Part shown: positions 13,201 to 25,340 of the stretch, in pieces
How the letters are laid out: each line of letters starts with the position of its first letter
Numbering within the stretch: the stretch's first letter is position 1
Assembly: GCF_000526915.1 (NCBI RefSeq)
Contig: NZ_JAGZ01000003.1
Coordinates: 482,500-546,499 of the forward strand
DNA length: 64,000 bases
Direction of reading: 5' to 3'
DNA from: Mycobacterium genavense ATCC 51234
GTDB taxonomy: Bacteria > Actinomycetota > Actinomycetes > Mycobacteriales > Mycobacteriaceae
Made by a program: the position numbers and the translations under genes
Notes under the pieces: generated by a model
The model's database searches: none
Seen by the model: the letters and a program-made list of their open reading frames with translations, nothing else
Told to the model about the DNA's origin: nothing

Positions 13201-13330
13201 CGATGCGGGTGATCGCCGCGATCAACACCGCTCTCGATGCCGGGCTTTCGGTGCGGATGTTGTTCGAAGCCCCGTCGATCGCACAGCTGACACCGCACAT
13301 CGGTACGGGGCAGCGCCGGCTGGAGCCGCT
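10253..13330 (+). pseudogene. NRPS module 1: starter C, A, T
   Basis: The starter condensation domain begins ALPLTRRQLDIWLAQ. Its active site HHxxxDG (LIT..HIILDG) is split at about 10663 by a frame change that is undone near 10740. The adenylation domain runs from about 11600 ([12 protein letters not shown]) through [11 protein letters not shown] (about 12065) to NGKLD (about 13025), broken near 12700 by one extra C just before MYRTGDLV. The carrier site [11 protein letters not shown] is near 13180. Residues at the ten specificity positions read D-F-W-T-L-G-A-I-Y-K by hand alignment to GrsA. I cannot assign a substrate from this code. Confidence 0.8.
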
Positions 13331-16300
13331 GGCGGCCGGGGAGCGGCCGGCAGTGGTTCCGCTGTCGTTCGCCCAATCGCGGTTGTGGTTCCTCGACCAG
13401 CTGCAGGGCCCGTCCCCGGTGTACAACATCGCGGTGGCCTTGCGGATGTTCGGCCGCCTGGACGTCGACGCCCTGACCGCCGCGATGGCCGACGTGATCG
13501 ACCGCCACGAGAGCCTACGGACGCTGTTCCCCGCGACCCACGATGCCCCGCAGCAGCTGGTGGGTGGCGGCGCAGCAGGCCGAATTCGATTGGCAGATCG
13601 TGGATGCCGAAGGATGGCCACGCGACGAGCTGGACACCGCCGTCGATGCCGCGGCGCACCACGCCTTCGACCTCACCAGCGAAATTCCGTTGCGGGCAAC
13701 GCTTTTCCGCTTCGTCTCCGATGAGCATCTGTTGGTGGGCGTGCTGCACCACATTGCCGCCGACGGTTGGTCGATCGGCCCGTTGATGCGCGATCTCGGC
13801 GAAGCGTACGCCGCCCGGCGTCTCGGTCGCGGGCCGGACTGGGCCGAATTGCCGGTCCAGTATGCCGACTACACACTGTGGCAGCACGCGCAGTTCGGCG
13901 ATCTTGACGATCCCGACAGCCCGATCGCCTCACAACTGACCTATTGGGTCGACGCGCTGGCCGGGCTGCCCGAGGTGTTGCCGCTGCCCACCGACCGGCC
14001 CTACTCGCCGGTGGCCGATCAGCACGGAGTCAGTGTGGCCGTAATGGCCGGCCGAGTTGCAGCAGCGGGTGCGCGAGGTGGCCCGCGAGCACAACGCGAC
14101 CAGCTTCATGGTGGTCCAGGCCGCGTTGGCAGCACTGCTGTCGACGGTCAGCGCGAGTTCGGATGTGGCGGTGGGTTTCCCGATAGCCGGGCGCCGCGAT
14201 CCCGCGCTCGACGATTTGGTCGGCTTCTTCGTCAACACCCTGGTGTTGCGGGTCGACGTGGCAGGCGATCCCACCGTCGCCGAGCTGCTGGCTCAGGTCC
14301 GGCAACGCAGCCTGGCCGCCTACGAGCACCAGGACGTGCCCTTCGAGGTTCTCGTCGAGCGGCTGAACCCCACCCGCAGCATGACGCATCATCCGCTGGT
14401 GCAGGTGATGTTGGGCTGGCAGGACGCGGAACCGGCCGAGTTGATGTTGGGCGACGTGAACGCCACCCCGTTGCCGATCGACACCCACACCGCCCGAACG
14501 GATTTGGCGTTCTCCCTGACCGAACGCTTTACCGCGGCGGGCGAGCCGGCCCGGATCTCCGGGACCGTGGAGTACCGCACCGACGTGTTCGACCCGGCCA
14601 GCATCGAGGCATTGGTCAGGCGGTTCGAGTGCGTGCTGGTCGCGATGACCACCGATGCGGCACAACGGCTCTCGTCGATCCGGCTGTTGGATTCCGACGA
14701 GCAGAGCCGGCTGGACGAGTTCGGCAACCGCGCCGTCCTGACCCGGCCGGGCGTCCGCACTTCGGTTCCGGCGTTGTGGGCCGCGCAGGTGGCCCGCGCG
14801 TCCGACGCGGTGGCCATCACCTTCGAGGGCCGCTCGATGACCTACCGCGAGGTCGACGCGGCCGCCAACCGATTGGCGCACCTGCTGGCGTCCGAGGGCG
14901 CCGGCCCGGGACAGTCCGTGGCGCTGCTGTTTTCGCGATCGGCCGAGGCGATCATCGCGATCCTGGCGGTGCTCAAATCCGGGGCGGCGTATCTACCGAT
15001 CGATCCGGCCCACCCTTCGGCGCGGATCGACTTCATGGTGACCGATGCCGCACCGATCGCCGCGATCACCACCGCGGAACTGCGGCCGCGGTTCCGCGGA
15101 TCCGCCCTGCGGGTCATCGACGTGGATGACCCGCGCATCGACGCACAGCCCGCGAGCCCGCCACTCGCGCCGTCGCCGGACGACATCGCCCACATCATTC
15201 ACACCTCGGGAACCACCGGCATGCCCAAAGGTGTTGCGGTAACTCATCACAACGTGACGCAGCTTTTCGAGTCGCTCGAAACCGGTCTGCAGCTGTCACC
15301 GCAACAGGTGTGGACCCAGTGTCACTCATACGCCTTCGACTTCTCGGTGTGGGAAATCTGGGGCGCGCTGCTGCACGGCGGCCGGTTGGTGGTGGTGCAC
15401 GAGGCCGTGGCCGGTTCACCGCAAGACTTCCACGCGCTGCTGGTCGCCGAGCGAGTCACCGTTCTCACCCAAACGCCGTCGGCGGTCGGGATGCTGTCCC
15501 CGCAGGGCCTGGAATCGACGACGCTGGTGATCGGCACGGAACCCTGCCCGGCCGAACTGGTCGATCGGTGGGCACCCGGACGACTGATGATCAATGTCTA
15601 CGGCCCGACCGAGACGACGATGTGGGCCGCCAAGAGTGCCCCGCTCACAACGGGTTCGGGTGTACCGCCGATCGGTTCGCCGGTGTCGGGGGCCGCGTTC
15701 TTCGTGCTCGACGAGTGGTTGCGCCCCGTGCCCGTCGGGGTGGTCGGCGAGTTATACCTGGCCGACCGCGGGGTGGGGTGCGGGTATTGGCGCCGGGCCG
15801 GGTTGACCGCGTCGCGCTTCATGGCCTGCCCGTCCGGCGCTCCCGGACAACGAATGTATCGCACCGGCGACTTGGTGCGCTGGCGCCCAGACGGCCAACT
15901 CGACTACCTCGGCCGGGCGGACGAGCAGGTCAAGATCCGTGGCTACCGCATCGAACTCGGCGAGATACGCTCGGCCCTGGCAAGTTTGGCAGGCGTGAAG
16001 CAGGCCGTCGTCGTCGCCCGCGAAGATCGTCCCGGGGTCATACGCCTCGTCGGCTACATCACCGGAACCGCCGACCCCAACCAGGCACGCGCCGCCCTGG
16101 CCGACCGCCTCCCGCCGTACATGGTGCCGACGGCGGTCGTGGTGATCGACGCCTTGCCGATGACGGTCAACGGCAAGCTCGACACCCGGGCCTTGCCCGC
16201 GCCCGAGTACCACGACGCCGATCGCTATCGCGCCCCCACCGATGCCGTCGAGGAGATCCTGGCCGGAATCTACGCGCAAGTGCTGGGACTCAAGCGGGTC

Positions 16301-17790
16301 GGAATCGACGAGTCCTTCTTCGATCTCGGTGGGGACAGCATCTTGTCAATGCAGGTGGTGTCCCGGGCCCGCGCGGCCGGGGTGCTGTGCCGTCCGCGTG
16401 ACATCTTCGTCGAGCAGACCGTGGCCCGGCTGGCCCGAGTGGCAAGTGTCGCAACGGATGACGCCGCCGTCGTCGACGAAGGCGTGGGCGACGTGCCGGC
16501 CACCCCGATCATCCGCTGGCTGGAGGGTGTGGCCGGCCGCGTCGAGCAGTTCAATCAGACGGTTGCCATTCAGGCTCCCGTCGCGGTGACCGAGGCCGAC
16601 GTCGTGGTGGTGCTGCAGGCGTTGCTCGACCGGCACTCGATGCTGCGAATGCGCGTCGACGACGACGTCGCCGGCCGCTGGTCATTGTGGGTGCCCGAGC
16701 CCGGTTCGGTGGATGCCCGCGGTTGCCTGCATGTCGTCGACACGCTCACCGAGGAGGCGCTGGTCCGAGCGCGAGCGGAGCTGAACCCCGCGACCGGCAC
16801 CATGGTGCGCGCGTTGTGGGTGGCGCCGATCGGTGAGTTGGTGTTGATCGTCCATCACCTCGTCGTCGACGGGGTATCGTGGCGAATCCTGTTGGAAGAC
16901 ATCAACCTTGCCTGGACGCAGCATAGCGGCGGGCAAGAGGTGACCCTGCCGGCACCGGGGACCTCGTTTGCCCGCTGGGCGTCGTGGCTCGACGAGCACT
17001 CCCGCGCTGGGCGGGACAGCTACGCCAGCGCGGGACGGCTGTCGGTGGATCTGGACGTCGAGACCACCCGGATGCTGCTTGGCGAGGTGCCCGCGGCGTT
17101 TCACGCCGGTGTACAAGACATTCTGTTGATCGCGTGCGCGTTGGCCTGCGCGGAATTCCTGGGCACCGGGGCCGCGCCGGTCGGCATCGACGTGGAAGGC
17201 CACGGGCGCCACGACGAGCTGGCCGGCGACATGGACCTGTCGCGCACCGTGGGCTGGTTCACCACCAAATATCCGGTGGCGTTGGGTGGTAGCCTGTGCT
17301 GGGCACAAGTGCTGGCCGGGGCACCGGCGCTGGGCGCGCTGATCAAGGACGCCAAAGAGCAGCTGCGCGCGCTGCCCGACGGTCTGACCTACGGGCTGCT
17401 GCACTACCTCAACCCCGACGTGGATCTGGACTCGGCCGACCCGGCGATCGGGTTCAACTACTTCGGGCGTCGCGGCGCCGGTGCCGTCGAGTTCTCCGAC
17501 GATCTGTGGCTGATCGCCGAGGATGGTGTGTCGGTGGCCGCCGTGGCCTCGGCGATCCCAATGCCATTGGGCCACACCGTCGAACTGAATGCGGGCACGC
17601 TCGACACGGACATCGGTCCCCGCTTGCACGCGACCTGGACCTGGGCCACCTCGGTGCTCGACGCCGAGCAGGTCGGCCGGCTCAGTCAACTCTGGTTCGA
17701 GGCCCTGACCGGGATTTGCGCGCATGTCCGCGCCGGCGGGGGCGGCCTGACGCCGTCGGATATCGCGCCGGCGCGCCTGGACCAGCAGCA
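13330..17790 (+). pseudogene. NRPS module 2: C, A, T, E
   Basis: The condensation domain ([17 protein letters not shown]; active site [11 protein letters not shown]) is broken near 13555 by one extra G and near 14042 by loss of two bases. From there one frame stays open to 19384. The adenylation domain (about 14760-16200) has the hand-read code D-F-W-T-V-G-V-M-W-K. The carrier site is [12 protein letters not shown] (about 16320). The epimerisation domain has an intact [11 protein letters not shown] motif (about 16850), so residue 2 would be D. This is the best-preserved stretch of the locus. Confidence 0.83.
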
Positions 17791-20700
17791 GATCGACGAG
17801 CTATGCGAGCGCGACCGCATCGCCGACATCCTGCCGCTCACCCCGTTGCAGCAGGGATTGCTGTTCCACGCCAATACCCACGGCAAGAACCAGTTGGGCG
17901 AGCTGTACGCGGTACAGCTGGATATCACCATCACCGGCCGGCTGGAGCCCGACCGCCTGCGCGCGGCGGCGGACACCGTGGTGGGCCGCCATCCCAACCT
18001 GGCCGCCCGATTCTTGCCGGAGTTCGACGAACCGATCCAGGTCATCCCGGCCGATCCCGAATTAGCTTGGCAATACCTCGAACTCGTCGACGGCGTCGAC
18101 GCGGAGGAACAAATCGAACGGCTCTACGCCGCCGAGCGCGCGGCGGTCGTCGACCTGACCGAGCCGCCCGCGTTCCGGATTGCGCTGGCCCGCACCGGCA
18201 GCGACCTGCACCGGTTGGTGCTGACGAATCACCACATCGTGCTCGACGGTTGGTCACTGCCGATCTTGTTGCACGAGATCTTCACTACCTATTACGGCCA
18301 GCGGCTTCCGGCACCGGCGCCCTATCGCCGGTTCGTGTCCTGGCTTTCCGGCCAGGACCGCCAGAGCGCGGAGGCGGTCTGGCACCAAATATTCGCCGGC
18401 TTCGAGGTTCCCACCCTGGTGGGCCCGCCGGGCCGGGTCGGGCTCGGCCGGCGAGAGGTGGTCACGTCGCGGATACCCGCCCAGACTACGCGGGCCGTGG
18501 GTGAGCTGGCCCGCGCGCATCACACCACGGTCAACACGGTGCTACAGGCCGGCTGGGCACAACTGTTGATGTGGCTGACCGGTCAGCGCGACGTCGCCTT
18601 CGGCACCGCGGTCTCGGGCCGCCCCGCCGAGTTGGCCGGGTCCGATTCGATGGTCGGCCTGTTGATCAACACCGTGCCGGTGCGGGCCACCATCACCACG
18701 GCCACCAGCGCCGGTGACCTCCTGGACCAACTGCACCGAACCAACAACCACACCCTGGAGCATCAGCACCTGGCACTGCCCGACATCCACCGCGCCGCCG
18801 GTCACGACCAGGTCTTAGACACCCTGTTCGTCTACGAGAACTACCCCGTCGACCCCGCCTTGTTCGGCGTCGACGGTTTGACGGTCACCGGGTATACCGC
18901 CCGCGAGAACAGTCACTATCCGCTGACCCTGCAGGCGATGCCCGGCGACGAAGTCGGGCTGCGCGTCGAATACGATGCCGACGTCTTCACCGCGGACCGG
19001 GTCCGCATGCTGATCCGGCAGTTCCAGCGCGTGCTGGAGGCCGCGACCACCGACCCCACCCGCAGGTTGTCGTTGCTGGACCTTCTTGACGACGACGAAC
19101 ACGCCCGGCTCGACGAGATCGGGAATCGCGCGGTGCTGACCCGTCCGGCGGCCGGGGTTTCGGTGCCCGCGCTGTTCGCCGCCCAAGCGGCCCGCACCCC
19201 CGACGCGGTAGCGATCACCTTCGACGGACACTCGATCACCTACCGCGAACTCGACGAGGCGTCCAACCGGTGGCACACCTGCTGGCCGACCGCGGCGCGG
19301 GACCGGGACAGTCTGTGGCCCTGCTGTTCTCGCGCTCGGCCGAGGCCATCGTCGCGATCTTGGCGGTGCTCAAGACCGGCGTAGCCTATCTGTCGATGGA
19401 CCCGGCTCATCCCGCGGCACGCATCGAGTTCATGCTGACCGACGCCACGTAGAATCGCCGCGCTCACCACGACCGCGCTGCGGGCACGGCTCGACGGGTA
19501 CGACGTGTCGACCATCGACATCCGCGATCCCACCGTGGGCGCGGCACCCGCCGCCCCGCTAGCGATGCCCCAGCCCGACGACGTCGCCCACATCATCTAC
19601 ACCTCCGGCACTACCGGCGTGCCCAAAGGCGTTGCGGTAACCCACGCCAACGTCACCCAGCTTTTCGACTCGCTGGAAGTCGGGATAGAGCTGAGCGCGC
19701 GGCAGGTGTGGACGCAGTTCCACTCGTATGCGTTCGACTTCTCGGTATGGGAGATCTGGGGTGCGCTGCTGCACGGCGGTCGGCTGGTGGCGGTGCCCGA
19801 GTCGATGACCCGCTCACCCGAAGACTTCCACGACCTCCTCGTCGACGAACGCGTCACGGTCCTAACCCAAACTCCGTCCGCGGTCGCAGCGCTTTCCGTC
19901 GAGGGCTTGGGGTCGGCGGCGTTGGTGATCGGGGCCGAGGCCTGCCCACCCGAGGTAATGGATCGGTGGGCGTCCGGACGGACGATGGTCAATGTCTACG
20001 GCCCCACCGAGACGACGATGTGGCTGTCCAAGAGTGCGCCCCTGACCGCGAAAGCCGAAGTGGTGCCGATCGGTTCGCCGACGGCGGGTGCGGCGTTCTT
20101 CGTGCTCGACGGATGGTTGCGCCCCGTGCCCGTCGGGGTGGTCGGCGAGTTGTATCTGGCCGGCCGCGGGGTGGGGTGCGGGTATTGGCGCCGGGCCGGG
20201 TTGACCGCGTCACGCTTCATGGCGTGCCCGTTCGGCTCTCCGGGACAGCGGATGTACCGCACCGGCGACCTGGTGCGGTGGGGCGACGACGGCCAGTTGC
20301 AGTACGTGGGGCGCGCCGACGAGCAGGTGCAGATCCGCGGCTACCGCATCGAGCTCGGCGAATCCGTGCGGCCCTGGCCAGTTTGGCCGGCGTGGAACAG
20401 GCCGCCGTCATCGCCCGCGAAGACCGGCCGGGCGTCAGACGCCTGGTCGGATACCTCACCGGTACGGCCGACTCGGCCCTGGTGCGCACCCAGCTCGCCG
20501 AGCAGCTCCCGCCGTACATGGTGCCCTCCGCGATAGTGGTGCTCGACGCGCTGCCGATGACGGTCAACGGCAAACTCGACACTCGCGCCCTGCCGGCACC
20601 GGACTACCGCGACGACGACCACTACCGCGCCCCGGGTACCGCCGTCGAGGAGATCCTGGCCGGGATCTATGCCCAGGTACTGAATGTAGAGCGAGTCGGA

Positions 20701-20870
20701 GTCGACGACTCCTTCTTCGATTTGGGCGGGGACTCGCTGTCGGCGATGCGGGTGGTCGCGGCGATCAACACCCTTCTCGACGCGGATCTCAAGGTAGGCA
20801 GGCTTTTCGATGCTCCCACCGTCGCCCGGTTGGCGCAGCAGCTGGGCGCTCAGACGAGTCCCCGCGAGCC
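17790..20870 (+). pseudogene. NRPS module 3: C, A, T
   Basis: The condensation domain opens [15 protein letters not shown] and has an intact [10 protein letters not shown] motif (about 18230), the type that follows an epimerase. The adenylation domain loses one T near 19270 (CGGTTGG read as CGGTGG), gains a shift and stop at about 19450, and loses an A near 20361 (GAAATC read as GAATC). Its hand-read code is D-F-W-T-V-G-V-M-W-K, the same as module 2. The carrier site [11 protein letters not shown] is near 20720. Confidence 0.8.
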
Positions 20871-23800
20871 GCTGTTGGCGCTCGAGCAGCCCGCGCTGGT
20901 GCCGCTGTCGTTCGCCCAATCTCGGTTGTGGTTCCTGGATCAGTTGCAGGGACCATCGGCCGACTACAACATGGCCGTGGCATTGCGGCTGTCCGGCCGG
21001 CTCGACGTCGACGCGCTCGCCGCCGTGCTGGCCGACGTGGTGGCGCGCCACGAAACTCTGCGCACCCGGTTTTCGGCCCCCGACGGGATGCTCCGACAAA
21101 TCCTGGTCGACGCCGATGAAGCCGAGTTTGGTTGGCGCGTGGTCAATGCCACCACTTGGTCGGCGAACCTCCTGGCGGAGGCCATCGATGCGACGGTGGG
21201 TCACCGGTTCGACTTGACCACCGAGCTCCCGCTGCGCGCAACACTTTTCCGGCGCGGGGATGACGAGCACATACTCGTCGGCGTGGTGCACCACATCGCC
21301 GCCGACGGCTGGTCGCTCACGCCACCGGTGCGCGATCTCGGCCAGGCATATGCCGCCCGGCGCCGAGGGCGGGCACCGGGCTGGCCCGAATTGCCGGTGC
21401 AGTACGCCGATTACACGATCTGGCAACACAAGCAGTTCGGCGGTCTGACCGATCCCGACAGCCCGATCGGTTCTCAGCTGGCGTTCTGGCGCGATGCACT
21501 GGCCGGTATACCCGAACGCATCGCACTGCCGACCGATCGGCCCTACCCACCGATCGCGGATCAGCGCGGGGCCACGGTGGTGGTGGAATGGCCCGCCGAG
21601 TTGCAGCAGCAGGTGCGCGAGGTGGCCCGCGAGCACAACGCGACCAGCTTCATGGTGGCGCAGGCCGCGCTGGCGGTGCTGCTCTCGGCGGTCAGTGCCA
21701 GTTCCGATGTGGCCGTGGGCTTCCCGATCGCCGGACGGCGCGATCCCGCACTCGACGAACTGGTTGGCTTCTTCGTCAACACCCTGGTGCTGCGCGTCGA
21801 CGTCACCGGCAACCCCACCGTCGCGGAGCTACTCACCCAGGTGCGCCAGCGCAGCCTGGCCGCCTACGAGCACCAGGATGTCCCGTTCGAGGTTCTCGTC
21901 GAACATCTCAACGCTACCCGCAGCTTGGCCCAGCACCCGCTGGTGCAGGTCATGTTGGGCTGGCAAAACTCGTCGCCCGCCGAACCGGCGCTGGGCGACG
22001 TGCGGGCCACCGCCCTGCCGATCGACACCCACACCGCCCGAATGGATTTGTCGTTCTCCATGACCGAGTGCTTCACGGCGACCGGTACGCCCGCCGGAAT
22101 CTCCGGGACGGTGGAGTACCGGACCGACGTGTTCGACCCCGCCAGCATCGAGCTACTCGTGGAACGGCTGCAGTGGGTGTTGACGGCGATGACGGCCGAT
22201 GCCGCGCAACGACTTTCCTCGATCAAGCTGTTGAGCGCCGACGAACACGCACGGCTGGACATCATGGGCAACCGCGCGATGCTGGCGCTGCCCACGCCGG
22301 TGGCGGCGTCGGTGCCGGAGTTCTTCGGCGAGCATGCGCGGCGCACCCCGGACGCGATAGCCGTTACTTTCGAGGGCGGCTCACTCACCTATCGCGAGCT
22401 GGACGAATCGGCCAACCGGCTGGCCCATGTGTTGACCGGCCGGGGCGCCCGACCGGGACAGTGTGTGGCACTGCTGTTTTCGCGCTCGGCCGTGGCGATC
22501 ATTGCGATGTTGGCGGTGCTCAAGACCGGGGCGGCGTATCTGCCCATCGACCCGGCCCACCCCGATGCGCGGATCGGGTTCATGCTCACCGACGCCGCCC
22601 CGGTGGCCGCGGCTGCGCGGGTACGACCTCGCGGTCATCGATATCGACGACCGCGCCGGCGATCTCCAGCCCGCGACCCCACCGACGGCTCCGTCGCCCG
22701 AAGACATCGCGTACCTGATCTACACCTCGGGCACCACCGGTGTCCCCAAAGGCGTCGCGGTCACCCATCGCAACCTGGCCCGCCTGGCGGTGTCCACACC
22801 CAGCCAGCTGCCGGTGACGCCGGTATGGGCCCAATGTCATTCCTACGGCTTCGACTTCTCGGTGTGGGAAGTCTGGGCAGCCCTGCTCGGTGGCGGACGC
22901 TCGGTGGTCGTCCCCGAGGAGACGACCACGTCGCCGCACGACTTCCACGCCTTGCTGGTCGCCGAACACGTCAACGTGCTCACTCAAACACCCTCGGCCG
23001 CAGCGGCTTTGACACACGACGGGTTGGAGTCCGTGTCACTGCTGCTCGGCGGGGAGGCCTGCCCCGCCGAGGTGGTGGACCAGTGGGCGCCCGGGCGGGT
23101 GGTGATCAACGCCTACGGGCCCACCGAAGCTACGGTGTACGCCGCCATGACCGGTCCGGTGGCACCGGGGTCCGGCGCCACACCCATCGGCGCGCCGGTG
23201 GCCACCACGGCCGTGTTCGTCCTGGATCCCTGGCTGCGCCCGGTGCCTACCGGGGTGGTCAGTGAGTTGTACATCGCCGGCTCGGGAGTGGCCTGCGGAT
23301 ACCTCGGCCGCTCCGACTTGACCGCCGCCCGGTTCATCGCCTGCCCTTACGGCGAGCCCGGCACCCGGATGTATCGCACCGGCGACCTGGTGCGCTGGCG
23401 CACCGACGGGCAACTCGACTACCTGGGCCGGGCCGACGAGCAGGTCAAAATACGCGGCTACCGCATCGAACTCGGCGAAATCCAAACAGCCCTGGCGGGT
23501 CTTGGCGGCGTGGACCAAGCCGTCGTCGTCACCCGCGACGAACAGCGCACCACCCGGATCGTCGCGTATGTCACCGGCGCCGCCGACTCGGCCGAACTGC
23601 GCGCCGCGCTGGCCGAACGGCTTCCGGCCTACATGGTTCCGTCGGCCATCGTCGTACTCGATGCGCTACCGCTGACCATCAACGGAAAACTGGACACCCG
23701 CGCCCTGCCCGCACCGGACTACCACGACACCGACCACTACCGGGCCCCCACCGATGCCGTCGAAGAGATCCTGGCCGGCATCTACGCCCAGATTCTCGGC

Positions 23801-25340
23801 CTCGAGGAGGTCGGCATCGACGACTCCTTCTTCGACCTGGGTGGCGACAGCATCTTGTCGATGCCGGTGGTCGCGCGAGCCCGGGCCGCCGGCGTAGTGT
23901 GCCGTCCGCGTGACATTTTCGTCGAGCAGACGGTGGCCCGGCTGGCCCGGCGGGCCGGCTGGCCAGCGTGGTCGGCGAGGAGGCCGTGGTCGACGAGGGC
24001 ACCGGGCCGGTGCCGGCCACCCCGATCATGCGGTGGCTGCGGCACGTCGACGGCCCGATCGATCAGTTCAACCAGACCGTCGTCGTGCGAGCGCCCGCCG
24101 GCGCTACCGAGGCCGACGCGGCGATCCTGTTGCAGACCTTGCTGGATCGACACACGATGCTGCGGCTGCGCGTCGACGCCGAGTGGTCGCTGGAGGTGCC
24201 CGAGGCCGGGTCGGTGGACGCGCGAAGCTGCCTGCGATCCGTGCGGGTGTTCACCGACGAGGCACTGATCGCGGCGCGGCAGCGGTTGAACCCGAGCACC
24301 GGGACGATGGTGAGCGCGCTGTGGGTCACTTCGACGTCTCAGCTGGTGTTGGTCATCCATCATCTGGCAACCGTCGGGGTGTCGTGGCGAATCCTGTTGG
24401 AGGACATCAACATCGCCTGGGCCCAGTTGCGGGGCGGGCAGCCGGTGGCACTGCCGGCGACGGGTACCTCGTTCGGACGGTGGGCGGCGCTGCTCGACGA
24501 ACACGCCCGATCCGCGGCGGTGCTGCGGCACGCCGACGCGTGGCGACGAGTTGCGGCGCTGCCGAACGCACTACCGGCGGCCCGGCCCGAGCTGGACACT
24601 TGCGCCAATGCGGGACGGTTGTCCACCGAGCTCGACACCGAAACGACCCGGATGCTCTTGGGTGAGGTGCCCGCGGCGTTTCATGCCGGCATACAAGACA
24701 TTCTGCTGATCGCGTTCGGATTGGCCTGGGCGGAGTTCTTGGACACCGACTCGGCCATCGGTATCGACGTGGAAGGCCATGGCCGCCACGAGGACTGGAC
24801 CGCCGACGTCGACTTGTCGCGCACAGTGGGCTGGTTCACCGTGAAATACCCGGTCGCGCTGCGCATCGGCGATCTGACCTGGGCCCAGGTGCGCGCCGGC
24901 GAGGCCGCGTTGGGTGCGACGCTCAAGGACGCCAAGGAACAGCTGCGCGCTGCCCGACGGATTGACCTACGGGTTACTGCACTACCTCAACCCCGACGTG
25001 GACCTCACCGGCGCCGACCCGGCGATCGGATTCAACTACCTCGGGCGCCTCGGCGTGAGCGCCGCCGAACAGTCCGACGAGCTGTGGCGGGTCAACCCGG
25101 ACAGCGCATCGGCCGCGACTACCGCCGCCGCGATCCCAATGCCGTTGGGGCACACCGTAGAACTCAATGCCGGCACCATCGACACCGACGCCGGCCCACA
25201 CCTACAGGCGACCTGGACGTGGGCCACCTCGGTGCTCGACGGTGAGCAGGTCAGCCGCCTCAGCGGTTTGTGGTTCGAGGCGCTGACCGGTATCTGCGCG
25301 CACGTACGCCGCGGCGGGGGCGGGCTGACACCGTCGGATA
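20870..25340 (+). pseudogene. NRPS module 4: C, A, T, E with altered epimerase motif
   Basis: The condensation domain is intact ([11 protein letters not shown], about 21290). The adenylation domain has a small out-of-frame deletion near 22612, about ten residues missing before [12 protein letters not shown] compared with module 5. Its hand-read code is D-F-W-T-L-G-A-V-Y-K. A frame change near 23955 follows the carrier site ([12 protein letters not shown], about 23830). The epimerisation motif reads IHHLATVGVSW (about 24355), with Val where HHxxxDxxSW has Asp. Near 24950 two bases are lost from a GCGCGC run. Epimerisation may have failed even before the frame was lost. Confidence 0.8.
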
